A stretch of DNA of 64,000 nucleotides. Source: Roseicitreum antarcticum (GTDB lineage: Bacteria; Pseudomonadota; Alphaproteobacteria; Rhodobacterales; Rhodobacteraceae). This document shows positions 56,899-64,000 of the stretch, piece by piece. Every line of letters begins with the position of its first letter. Position 1 is the first letter of the stretch. The translations under genes and the position numbers were made by a program. The stretch covers positions 372,001 to 436,000 of the forward strand of contig NZ_CP061498.1 in NCBI RefSeq assembly GCF_014681765.1, read 5' to 3'. Below the pieces are notes generated by a model that saw only the letters and a program-made list of their open reading frames with translations, did no database searches and was not told the origin of the DNA.

Positions 56899-57903
56899 TT
56901 GGGCATCAGCGCGCTGACCCCCCCGCCTCAACCGGATCAAAGCTTGGAGACAGTGCTGGAATTCGGGGACAACCGTCTGCTCATTGATCTGTGTGGTGAG
57001 TTTGACAAGAACATCACCCATATCGAAAGCCATCTCGGCGTGCAGATCATCCGGCGTGGCAACCAGTTGTCGCTGATGGGCGATCCCGTAGGGCGTGCGC
57101 GCGCGGCGGATGTGCTGCAAAGCCTCTATGATCGGCTGCAAGATGGTGGCGCGGTCGAACATGGCGATGTCGCCGCCGCGATCCGCATGGGGCAAGAGCC
57201 GCTGGGCGCCGACCAGCTGGAAATGTTCCGCACCGGCGCGATGGAGATCCGCACCCGCAAGAAGACCGTCGCCCCCCGCACCAAGGCGCAGCAAGATTAT
57301 GTAAAGAACCTGCTGGAGAATGAGCTGAATTTCGGCATCGGCCCGGCAGGTACCGGCAAAACCTATCTGGCGGTGGCCGTCGCGGTCAACATGTTCGCCG
57401 AAGGGATGGTAGACCGCATCATCCTGTCGCGTCCTGCGGTGGAAGCAGGCGAGCGTTTGGGCTTCCTGCCCGGTGACATGAAGGAAAAGATCGACCCCTA
57501 CATGCAGCCGCTTTACGATGCGCTGAACGATTTTCTGCCCGGCAAGCAACTGGCCAAGCTGATGGAGGAAAAGCGCATCGAAATTGCACCGCTCGCCTTC
57601 ATGCGCGGCCGCACCCTCGCCAACGCCTTCGTCGTGCTGGACGAGGCACAGAACGCGACCGAGATGCAGATGAAGATGTTCCTCACCCGGTTGGGCGAAG
57701 GCTCTCGCATGGCGATCACGGGCGATCGCAGCCAGATCGACCTGCCGCGGGGCGTGCCATCGGGCCTGCGCTCAGCGGAACGGATCCTCGACGGGGTGAA
57801 GGGCATCAGCTTCAGCTACTTTACCGCCAAGGATGTCGTGCGTCACCCGTTGGTCGCGCGCATCATCGAGGCCTATGAAAAGGACGATCCCGCCAGTGTC
57901 TGA
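56899..57903 (+). CDS. phoH: PhoH-family ATPase
   Basis: A 334-residue PhoH-like P-loop ATPase, probably linked to RNA processing with YbeY. A small KH-like N-terminal region (VLEFGDNRLLIDLCGEFDKN, then LGVQIIRRGNQLSLMGD) precedes the ATPase domain with FGIGPAGTGKTYLAVAVAVN (Walker A), AFVVLDEAQNATEMQMKMFL (Walker B) and ITGDRSQIDLPRGVPSGL. I chose a TTG start at 56899 because AAGGGAG lies six bases before it and the conserved sequence begins there; an ATG at 56866 is the alternative. It overlaps ybeY. Confidence 0.93.
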   Translation: MGISALTPPPQPDQSLETVLEFGDNRLLIDLCGEFDKNITHIESHLGVQIIRRGNQLSLMGDPVGRARAADVLQSLYDRLQDGGAVEHGDVAAAIRMGQEPLGADQLEMFRTGAMEIRTRKKTVAPRTKAQQDYVKNLLENELNFGIGPAGTGKTYLAVAVAVNMFAEGMVDRIILSRPAVEAGERLGFLPGDMKEKIDPYMQPLYDALNDFLPGKQLAKLMEEKRIEIAPLAFMRGRTLANAFVVLDEAQNATEMQMKMFLTRLGEGSRMAITGDRSQIDLPRGVPSGLRSAERILDGVKGISFSYFTAKDVVRHPLVARIIEAYEKDDPASV

Positions 57904-58456
57904 GCCGCTGGTGTCTGAGGCCCCATTCGGTGCGATCCGGGTTGAGGTCGCGATGGAAGATGACCGATGGTCGGCGCTGGACCTCGAAGCAATGGCGTTG
58001 AATGCGGCACAGGCCGTGCTGTCACACCTGGGGCATAGCGTGGTCTGCGTCGAACTCAGCGTGCTGGCCTGCGACGATGCGCGCATCGCGGGGTTGAACG
58101 GTGATTTCAGGGGCAAGCCCGCGCCAACCAATGTCCTGTCCTGGCCGACTTGGGACCTTTCTGCCGATGCCGATGGCGACCGCCCCGAGGCACCGGAACC
58201 CGGCACCGTGGCCGATGCAGAGCCGCTAGGCGACATTGCGCTTGCATATGACACCTGTGCGCGCGAAGCGGTTGAACAAGAAAAGCGTTTCGGCGATCAT
58301 GTGGTGCATCTTCTGGTGCACTCGGTCCTGCACTTGCTGGGATATGATCATATCCGTGACAAAGATGCCGCGCTGATGGAAGAACTTGAGCGACAGATAC
58401 TTGCAACCATGGGGGTCTCTGACCCATATGAGGCGCGAGACGTGATATTGGACTGA
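57896..58456 (+). CDS. ybeY: Endoribonuclease YbeY
   Basis: A 186-residue zinc endoribonuclease for 16S rRNA maturation and ribosome quality control. The metal motif is HLLVHSVLHLLGYDH (HxxxHxxGxDH), near residue 140; upstream, LNGDFRGKPAPTNVLSWPTW is the conserved NxxxR/PTNVLSF-type strand. The start is likely the GTG at 57896, overlapping the phoH stop by 8 bp; GTG 57911 and ATG 57875 are alternatives. An Asp/Glu/Pro-rich insert (ADADGDRPEAPEPGTVADAE) follows the PTNVLSW strand. Confidence 0.92.
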   Translation: MSEPLVSEAPFGAIRVEVAMEDDRWSALDLEAMALNAAQAVLSHLGHSVVCVELSVLACDDARIAGLNGDFRGKPAPTNVLSWPTWDLSADADGDRPEAPEPGTVADAEPLGDIALAYDTCAREAVEQEKRFGDHVVHLLVHSVLHLLGYDHIRDKDAALMEELERQILATMGVSDPYEARDVILD

Positions 58457-59365
58457 ATGTTGGACAAGGACACAATGGGCGACAGTATAGACGGGTCTAA
58501 TGCGGCGCACAGCGCGCAGCCAGACCCACAGCAGGCCGATCAACGCGGCTTTCTGGGCCGCATCTTTGGTGGAAACGCCAGCGACGACACCGAAGGTGAT
58601 GAAAAGGGCGATGATGCGGTGCCTGCCCGCCACCGGCCCGCTATCGCGGCATTGCCCGGTATGGCGAACCTTCGCCGCCTTCGGGTCGAGGATGTTTCGA
58701 TCCCCAAGGCGGAAATCGTTGCTGTCCCTGTCGATATCGACCGTGACCGCTTGGTAGAGCAGTTCCGCGAAAGTGGCTTTTCACGCCTACCGGTCTATAA
58801 CGACACCCTTGATAAACCGCTGGGGCTGTTGCTCCTGAAGGATCTGGCGCTGGAATACGGTTTCAACGGCCATTCCCACGACCTGAACCTCGACCCGCTG
58901 CTGCGCCCGCTTCTCTATGTGCCGCCCTCGATGCCGCTGGTGGTGCTGTTGCAGAAGATGCAGACCGAACGTATCCACATGGCGTTGGTGATCGACGAAT
59001 ACGGCGGCGTTGACGGGCTGGTCACCATCGAGGACTTGCTGGAGCAGGTGGTGGGTGAGATCGAGGATGAGCATGACACCGACGAGGAAGGGTTGTGGCA
59101 ACTGGAAAAACCAGGTGTCTATCTGGCGCAGGCCCGCACGCCGCTGGATGAGTTCGAGGCCGAGATCGGCTTTTCCCTGACCGACTCGCTGGATGAAGAG
59201 GAAATCGACACGCTAGGCGGGTTGGTATTCGTGCTGACCGGCCGGGTGCCCGCGCGCGGCGAGGTGATCGCCCATCCCGCCGGGGCCGAGTTCGACATCA
59301 TCGACGCCGATCCCCGCCGCATCAAGCGGCTGCGGGTCCGACTGCCCGCAACGCTGTACAGCTGA
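58457..59365 (+). CDS. CorC/HlyC-type CBS-domain protein
   Basis: A 302-residue cytosolic protein of the hemolysin C/CorC group, with two CBS domains (about 80-200: [60 protein letters not shown]) and a C-terminal CorC_HlyC transporter-associated domain (LSDSL-like [20 protein letters not shown]). No membrane segment is visible. It is implicated in metal or magnesium efflux or envelope homeostasis. The start is 58457 directly at the ybeY stop, or the ATG at 58475. lnt follows by 4 bp. Confidence 0.92.
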   Translation: MLDKDTMGDSIDGSNAAHSAQPDPQQADQRGFLGRIFGGNASDDTEGDEKGDDAVPARHRPAIAALPGMANLRRLRVEDVSIPKAEIVAVPVDIDRDRLVEQFRESGFSRLPVYNDTLDKPLGLLLLKDLALEYGFNGHSHDLNLDPLLRPLLYVPPSMPLVVLLQKMQTERIHMALVIDEYGGVDGLVTIEDLLEQVVGEIEDEHDTDEEGLWQLEKPGVYLAQARTPLDEFEAEIGFSLTDSLDEEEIDTLGGLVFVLTGRVPARGEVIAHPAGAEFDIIDADPRRIKRLRVRLPATLYS

Positions 59366-59369
59366 TCAA

Positions 59370-61085
59370 ATGACCCGCCGCCACCCGCCGACGCAGCCCG
59401 GGCGCGTGCGCCTCGCCCGGTTTGGCGCAGGCGTTGCGGCACCTGCGGGGGTGGGCGCGCTCATCGCGTTGGGGCAGGCCCCATTGGGCTGGTGGTGGGT
59501 TTCCTTGGCCGCGCTGTCGATGCTGTTTCATTGCGCAGTGCAATCGCGCGGCCCGCGTGCCACCGCGCTGCTCTTCTGGGCGGCAGGCACGGGCTACTTT
59601 CTGGCCGCGCTGTTCTGGCTGGTGGAACCCTTTCTGATCGCGCCAGAGCGTCACGCCTGGATGGCGCCCTTTGCGCTTTTGATGATGGCGGGGGGGCTTG
59701 CGCTTTTCTGGGCCCTGGCTGGATGGCTGGGCGCGTGGTTGACCCGGTGGCCTGGCCCCGCAGGATTGCCGCGCCTGTTGGCGCTGGCCTTCAGTTTCGT
59801 CGCGGCGGAATGGGCGCGGGGCTATGTTTTCACAGGCTTTCCGTGGGCGCTGCTGGGCCATATCTGGACCGATACGCCGGTGGCACAACTGGCTGCCATC
59901 ACCGGCCCGCTGGGGCTGAGCTTGCTGACGGTGCTGCCTGTCGCGTTGTTGGTCTGGGCGGTAACGGGCAGCGCGCCGTCACGGGGCGCAAGTTCCGCTG
60001 GGATGGGCCAGACATCCGTCAGGGTGCTGTCCGCGCCCTCCCGCGACGCGGTCTCGTCGAAGGCCAATGCGGGGCCGCTGCGCGCCGCAGCCCTTGTGAT
60101 TGCGGTTTCTGCCGTGGCCGGCGCGTGGCTCTGGGGGCAGGCGCGGCTTGCGCAGCCCATGCCCGCACCCGCGCAATCCGTTCAACTGCGGCTGGTGCAG
60201 CCCAACGCCCCGCAGGCAGAGAAATGGCGCTACGACCTGGCCGAGATGTTCTTTTACCGTCACCTGTACCTGTCCGCTGCCCCGCCGCGCGCCGACACCC
60301 CCCCGCCTGATCTGGTGATCTGGTCGGAAACCGCGGTGCCGTTCTTGCTCGATACCATGGGCGTGGGCTTGCAGATGTCCGCTGATGCCGCTGCCCCCGC
60401 GCGGCTCGCGTTGGGGGTGCAACGCTCGGATGAGGAGGGGCGTTTCTTCAACAGCCTTGCCGTGCTGGGTGCGGATGGTCAGCCCACCCATGTCTATGAC
60501 AAACACCATCTGGTGCCCTTCGGCGAATACGTCCCCTTCGCCGATGCGCTTTTGGGTGCGAATTACGCGGGCTTTGCCGCGCGCCAGTTGCAAGGCTACA
60601 GTCCCGGCCCCGGGCCGCAACTGCTCGATCTGGGGGCGCTGGACAATGATGGTCCGGGGCAGGGTGGGCAGGAACCCAAAAACCTCGGCCGCGTCCTGCC
60701 GCTGATCTGCTACGAGGCCGTGTTTCCCCGCCATCTGCGCACCGAGGTCCGCCCCGACTGGGTGCTTCAGGTCACCAATGACGCCTGGTTCGGCGCGCTG
60801 ACCGGCCCGTATCAGCATCTGGCGCAGGCCCGGTTGCGCGCCGTGGAACAGGGGCTGCCCTTGGTGCGTGTGGCCAATACCGGCGTGTCGGCCATCATCG
60901 ACGCACGGGGCCAGGTGCTGGCGGCGCTGCCGCTCAACACGCTGGGGGCGCTGGACGGGGCGGTGCCGGGCGCGCTGCCGCCCACGCCCTATGCCCGCTT
61001 TGGTGACCTGCCGATCGGCGTGTTGCTCGTGGCGGGTTTAACCCTACTGGCATTGCGTCGCCGGAATATGGCTGCGGCCCATTGA
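59370..61085 (+). CDS. lnt: Apolipoprotein N-acyltransferase
   Basis: A 571-residue membrane enzyme that N-acylates lipoproteins, completing their maturation in the inner membrane. About seven hydrophobic helices precede a nitrilase-like periplasmic domain with the Glu-Lys-Cys triad: VIWSETAVPFLLD (Glu), VYDKHHLVPFGEYVPF (Lys) and LPLICYEAVFP (Cys). A Ser/Ala/Arg-rich insertion (about 205-245, with APSRGASSAGMGQTSVRVLS) extends the loop before the last N-terminal-domain helix, making the protein longer than the usual about 510. The corC-lnt pair is conserved. Confidence 0.94.
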   Translation: MTRRHPPTQPGRVRLARFGAGVAAPAGVGALIALGQAPLGWWWVSLAALSMLFHCAVQSRGPRATALLFWAAGTGYFLAALFWLVEPFLIAPERHAWMAPFALLMMAGGLALFWALAGWLGAWLTRWPGPAGLPRLLALAFSFVAAEWARGYVFTGFPWALLGHIWTDTPVAQLAAITGPLGLSLLTVLPVALLVWAVTGSAPSRGASSAGMGQTSVRVLSAPSRDAVSSKANAGPLRAAALVIAVSAVAGAWLWGQARLAQPMPAPAQSVQLRLVQPNAPQAEKWRYDLAEMFFYRHLYLSAAPPRADTPPPDLVIWSETAVPFLLDTMGVGLQMSADAAAPARLALGVQRSDEEGRFFNSLAVLGADGQPTHVYDKHHLVPFGEYVPFADALLGANYAGFAARQLQGYSPGPGPQLLDLGALDNDGPGQGGQEPKNLGRVLPLICYEAVFPRHLRTEVRPDWVLQVTNDAWFGALTGPYQHLAQARLRAVEQGLPLVRVANTGVSAIIDARGQVLAALPLNTLGALDGAVPGALPPTPYARFGDLPIGVLLVAGLTLLALRRRNMAAAH

Positions 61086-61121
61086 CCCCGGATGCACCAG
61101 CGGCTACTCGGCTTTATTGTC

Positions 61122-61167
61122 CTGTCACAACGGCTTCCTGGCGTGACGGGCGTAACCCAACGGAGCA
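61122..61167 (+). ncRNA. SAM/SAH riboswitch
   Basis: The leader folds as GTCAC (61124-61128) with GTGAC (61143-61147), enclosing AACGGCTTCCTGGC. The downstream CGGAGCA (61161-61167) serves as both pseudoknot partner and ribosome binding site seven bases before the metK ATG. This matches the known SAM/SAH riboswitch of Rhodobacterales, in which ligand binding hides the Shine-Dalgarno sequence. The spacer between hairpin and Shine-Dalgarno is longer than in the minimal form. Confidence 0.93.
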
Positions 61168-61173
61168 CTTTTC

Positions 61174-62340
61174 ATGGCCAGACAGAACTTCATTTTCACC
61201 TCTGAATCCGTTTCAGAGGGGCATCCGGACAAGTTGTGCGATCGCATCTCGGATGCCGTACTCGATGCCTTTCTGGCGGAAGAGGCCAACGCCCGCGTCG
61301 CCTGCGAAACCTTTGCAACCACCAACCGCGTCGTCATCGGTGGTGAGGTCGGTTTGTCTGACAAGGACCGCCTGACCCACATGCTGGGGCAGGTTGATCA
61401 GATCGCGCGCGACTGTGTGCGCGACATCGGCTATGAGCAGGACAAATTTCACTGGAACACCTTGCAACTCGACAACCTGCTGCACCCGCAATCTGCGCAT
61501 ATCGCGCAGGGCGTGGACCGCGATGGGGCGGGTGATCAGGGGATCATGTTCGGCTATGCGGTGAATGAGACGCCCGCGCTGATGCCCGCGCCAATCCTCT
61601 ATTCCCATGCGATCCTGCGCCGTCTGGCCGAGGTGCGCAAATCCGGGCAGGAGCCGACGCTGCGCCCCGATGCCAAGACCCAGCTGTCGCTGCGCTATGA
61701 GGACGGCGTGCCGGTTGAGGTGACTCAACTCGTATTGTCCACTCAGCACGCGCTCGAATCCCAGACAAGTGATGACATCCGCGCCATTGTCGAACCCTAT
61801 ATTCGCGAAGTTCTGCCTGCGGGCTGGCTTACCGAGGCGACAGAATGGTGGGTCAACCCGACCGGCACCTTCGTCATCGGCGGTCCTGACGGCGACGCGG
61901 GCCTGACCGGGCGCAAGATCATCGTGGATACCTACGGTGGATCGGCGCCCCACGGCGGCGGCGCGTTCTCCGGCAAAGATCCGACCAAGGTCGACCGCTC
62001 TGCCGCCTATGCCGCGCGCTATCTGGCCAAGAACGTGGTGGCTGCCGGGATGGCCGAGCGCTGCACAATCCAGCTTTCCTATGCTATCGGCGTCGCCAAA
62101 CCGTTGTCGATCTATGCCGACACGCACGGTACAGGGCAGGTGCACGAATCCGCGATCGAGCGCGCAGTTGCCCGCGCCATGGACCTGACCCCACGCGGCA
62201 TCCGTACGCATCTGGGCCTCGACCGCCCGATCTATGCACGCACCGCCGCCTATGGCCACTTTGGCCGCGCGCCCGAGGCCGACGGCGGCTTCAGTTGGGA
62301 ACGCACCGACCTGGCCGAGGCGCTGAAGAAAGAAGTCTGA
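61174..62340 (+). CDS. metK: S-adenosylmethionine synthetase
   Basis: A 388-residue MAT that makes SAM from methionine and ATP. Motifs are [20 protein letters not shown] (ATP/metal), [19 protein letters not shown] (signature 1) and [20 protein letters not shown] (signature 2), in which Lys and Asp bind phosphate and Mg2+. The length is standard. Translation should be governed by the SAM/SAH riboswitch immediately upstream. A terminator follows, and the order normally continues with trmB, here interrupted by an opposite-strand SDR. Confidence 0.97.
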   Translation: MARQNFIFTSESVSEGHPDKLCDRISDAVLDAFLAEEANARVACETFATTNRVVIGGEVGLSDKDRLTHMLGQVDQIARDCVRDIGYEQDKFHWNTLQLDNLLHPQSAHIAQGVDRDGAGDQGIMFGYAVNETPALMPAPILYSHAILRRLAEVRKSGQEPTLRPDAKTQLSLRYEDGVPVEVTQLVLSTQHALESQTSDDIRAIVEPYIREVLPAGWLTEATEWWVNPTGTFVIGGPDGDAGLTGRKIIVDTYGGSAPHGGGAFSGKDPTKVDRSAAYAARYLAKNVVAAGMAERCTIQLSYAIGVAKPLSIYADTHGTGQVHESAIERAVARAMDLTPRGIRTHLGLDRPIYARTAAYGHFGRAPEADGGFSWERTDLAEALKKEV

Positions 62341-62398
62341 CCGCCTCGCGCCCACGTCATGGGCGCGAAAGCGCGCCTACATAACGGAACACATCATG

Positions 62399-62437
62399 CC
62401 CTTCCTCCGCCATGCACTGGCGGTGGAGGGTTTTTTG
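62399..62437 (+). terminator. Intrinsic terminator of metK
   Basis: CCGCCA pairs with TGGCGG with an extended imperfect CCCTTCC/GGAGGG base, followed by TTTTTTG, about 60 bp after the metK stop. The SDR gene converges from the other side. Confidence 0.8.
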
Positions 62438-62496
62438 TCGGCCGCCGCCGCCGGTCCTGCGACCGAGTGACCAATCTTGCAAAGGTGCCGTCGCCG

Positions 62497-63258
62497 TTAG
62501 CGGCCACCCGTGACATCCAGCACAGCGCCAGTTGTATAGGACGCCTCATCGCTGCAGAGCCAGATGATCGCGTTGGCAACTTCCCGGGCGCGTCCGGCGC
62601 GCGCCATCGGCACCAGTTTTCCCAACCGCTGTGCGCGATCGGGTTGCCCACCGCTTGCATGGATCTCTGTCTCGATCAGGCCAGGGCGGACCGCGTTCAC
62701 CCGGATATTCTGCGCGGCAAGTTCTTTGGAAAGGCCGAGAGTCAGCGTATCAATCGCCCCCTTGGCTGCCGCATAATCGACGTATTCAAAGGGCGCGCCC
62801 AATCTTGCCGCGACGGAAGACACGAAGACCAGCGCGCCGGAAGGTTCATCGGCGTCGCGCGGCAGATACCGCGCAGCCTCGCGGGCAAACAGCAATGCCC
62901 CCAGAAGATTGACCTCAACCATGTTTCGGATCCGGTCCGCGCTCATCTGGGCCAGGGGCATGGAGGGCCCGACGATGCCGGCATTCACCACCACCGCATC
63001 GATACGGCCAAAGTGGTCGGCCACCTGCCTGAAGTTGTGCGTCACATCGGCCTCGGTGCAGACATTGCCCTGCACCATCATTCCGCGCGCGCCCAGATCC
63101 TCGATCTCCTGAACCGTGCGCGCTGCCATCACGCTGTCGGTGCGATATGTGATCGCGACCGACCAACCCCGTTCGGCCGCGCGAAGCGCTGTCTCCCGTC
63201 CGATGCCACGCGATCCGCCGCTGATCAGAAGCGTCTTGGTGCCCGGGGTTTTCGACAT
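62497..63258 (-). CDS. SDR-family NAD(P)-dependent oxidoreductase
   Basis: A 253-residue short-chain dehydrogenase. Cofactor motif LISGGSRGIGRETALRAAER (GxxxGIG), VVVNAGIVGPSMPLAQM (NAG), ALVFVSSVAARLG (catalytic Ser) and YVDYAAAKGAIDTLTLGLSK (Tyr-x3-Lys) are complete. The end IIWLCSDEASYTTGAVLDVT is typical of glucose-1-dehydrogenase/3-ketoacyl-ACP-reductase-like SDRs. The substrate cannot be predicted. The ATG at 63258 has AAGGA nine bases upstream; the frame extends much further upstream without similarity. It is wedged between metK and trmB, on the opposite strand. Confidence 0.88.
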   Translation of the reverse strand: MSKTPGTKTLLISGGSRGIGRETALRAAERGWSVAITYRTDSVMAARTVQEIEDLGARGMMVQGNVCTEADVTHNFRQVADHFGRIDAVVVNAGIVGPSMPLAQMSADRIRNMVEVNLLGALLFAREAARYLPRDADEPSGALVFVSSVAARLGAPFEYVDYAAAKGAIDTLTLGLSKELAAQNIRVNAVRPGLIETEIHASGGQPDRAQRLGKLVPMARAGRAREVANAIIWLCSDEASYTTGAVLDVTGGR

Positions 63259-63626
63259 CGTTGCTCGTCCTTTCGACATATGCCTCTGAGCCATGGCGCA
63301 CACCGCCAGGTGCAGCGACGGACCAACTTCCCCCGATGTGCTTGGGAGAACCATTGCATCAGATGGTACGGGGCAGAAGGCAGGCGCGCAATCGCGACAA
63401 CCACAAGGCCGCACCGCCACTGGAATCGGCCCACGCGCCACATTTGGCAATGACGCCCCGTGACCCGGCGCCCGCGCTACCCCCCGATTCCCGCGCAGCG
63501 CATTCCACACCCAGCGAGCGTTGGCCTTCTGCCGCTCCGCCCCTTGGTGAGGTTTTGCCGCCACCCCTTGACCCCGCAGTCCCCAGAAGCCATACCCCCG
63601 CCGATCAGAACAACCCCGGGGCCCCC
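63259..63626. other. Divergent SDR/trmB intergenic region
   Basis: A 368-bp gap between the SDR start and the trmB start. Both promoters should be here. No gene, RNA or operator was recognised. The trmB frame is open upstream of the chosen start, so part of this may be coding. Confidence 0.35.
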
Positions 63627-64000
63627 ATGCGCCAATCGCCTGAAAAACACCCCTTCCGGGGCCGCAACTTTTATGGGCGGCTGAAGGGCAAGACCTTGCG
63701 GCCCATGCAGCAGGAATACCTTGATCAGGATCTGAAGCCGCTGGCCCCGGCCGGTGTCAGCTTTACCGACAACCCGCAACGCACGCGCGTCGATCCTGCG
63801 GCGTGGTTCGCGGACCCCCGGCCCCTGTGGCTGGAGGTGGGCTTTGGCGGTGGCGAGCATCTGGTGCATCAAGCCACCCTCAACCCCGGGGTCGGCATTA
63901 TCGGGTGCGAGCCCTATATCAACGGTGTCGCGATGTTGCTCGGCAAGATCCGCGACGCCGGGGTCGAGAACCTGCGCATCCATGCGGGCGATGTGCGCGA
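63627..64000 (+). CDS. trmB: tRNA (guanine46-N7)-methyltransferase, 3' end outside window
   Basis: The first 124 codons of TrmB, which methylates G46 in the variable loop of tRNAs. FRGRNFYGRLKGKTLRPMQQ is the alphaproteobacterial N-terminus. The SAM-binding motif LWLEVGFGGGEHLVHQA and the following GIIGCEPYINGVAMLLGKIR are conserved. The start at the ATG 63627 has no clear ribosome binding site, and the frame is open further upstream. The rest of the methylase domain runs past the right edge. Confidence 0.9.
   Translation, partial: MRQSPEKHPFRGRNFYGRLKGKTLRPMQQEYLDQDLKPLAPAGVSFTDNPQRTRVDPAAWFADPRPLWLEVGFGGGEHLVHQATLNPGVGIIGCEPYINGVAMLLGKIRDAGVENLRIHAGDVR

Noticed and set aside
1-64000. Defence island, prophage, CRISPR array, secretion or biosynthetic novelty cluster
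   Set aside because: Every region was accounted for by core metabolic genes; no integrase, transposase, nuclease-helicase pairs, or repeat-spacer arrays were seen.

Overview
The window is about 64 kb of GC-rich chromosomal DNA from an alphaproteobacterium of the Rhodobacterales (Rhodobacteraceae/Roseobacter type). Support for this comes from order-typical neighbourhoods: irr-fabA-fabB-fabI, phaZ/phaC-phaP-phaR, murC followed by a DUF2484 gene, miaB-phoH-ybeY-corC-lnt, and metK behind a SAM/SAH riboswitch. The presence of ectABC-ask suggests a salt-tolerant organism; that habitat is inference. No insertion sequence, prophage, CRISPR array, tRNA or rRNA was found. Almost all of the window is ordinary core metabolism, and the interesting material lies in regulation, gene architecture and local rearrangements.

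Region by region. 1-10.3 kb: a partial Bax-inhibitor-1 membrane protein, a quinone oxidoreductase-like dehydrogenase, an XRE regulator behind a near-ideal sigma-54 promoter, hisN, gatB, a lysozyme-like lipoprotein, pepN and a photolyase/cryptochrome. 10.7-15.4 kb: the polyhydroxybutyrate locus, with phaZ divergent from phaC-phaP-phaR and twin PhaR-like operators before phaP. 15.5-32.8 kb: an aerobic (late cobalt insertion) cobalamin cluster. A cobalamin riboswitch leads DUF1636-cobW-cobN-cobG-cobH-cobI-cobJ; cobK lies alone on the other strand; cobL-cobE-cobM-cobB-cobA-cobF form a second unit. Most junctions are 4-bp ATGA/GTGA overlaps. Several of these enzymes carry long Ala/Ser/Thr/Pro/Gly-rich insertions or tails.

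33-39.3 kb: an ABHD10-like hydrolase, thrS, a DUF2256 zinc-ribbon protein and glcB. 39.9-44.3 kb: a truncated division/cell-wall cluster, ftsW-murG-murC-DUF2484 plus a small membrane protein. It is not followed by murB-ddl-ftsQAZ; instead an AT-rich promoter region leads into ectA-ectB-ectC-ask (44.7-48.4 kb). 48.6-50.9 kb: a THUMP RNA methyltransferase, hisF and hisE. 51-55.2 kb: fabI, fabB and fabA on the minus strand, divergent from irr and rlmJ. 55.3-64 kb: miaB, phoH, ybeY, corC-like, lnt and metK, then an opposite-strand SDR and the start of trmB at the window edge.

How the genes work together: the cob genes methylate, contract, reduce and amidate uroporphyrinogen III and supply the CobN subunit for cobalt insertion, but cobS, cobT, cobO, cobQ and cobC/D/P/U/V lie outside the window. 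metK makes the SAM that the corrin methyltransferases consume and is itself controlled by SAM/SAH. The pha locus stores and mobilises carbon, and glcB closes the glyoxylate pathway on acetyl-CoA. fabA/fabB/fabI set membrane unsaturation. ectABC-ask diverts aspartate semialdehyde into a compatible solute. I do not see a clearly new multi-gene system. The best leads are the sigma-54/XRE regulatory island, the recurrent disordered insertions across the cobalamin enzymes, and the ect operon placed where the division cluster normally continues.
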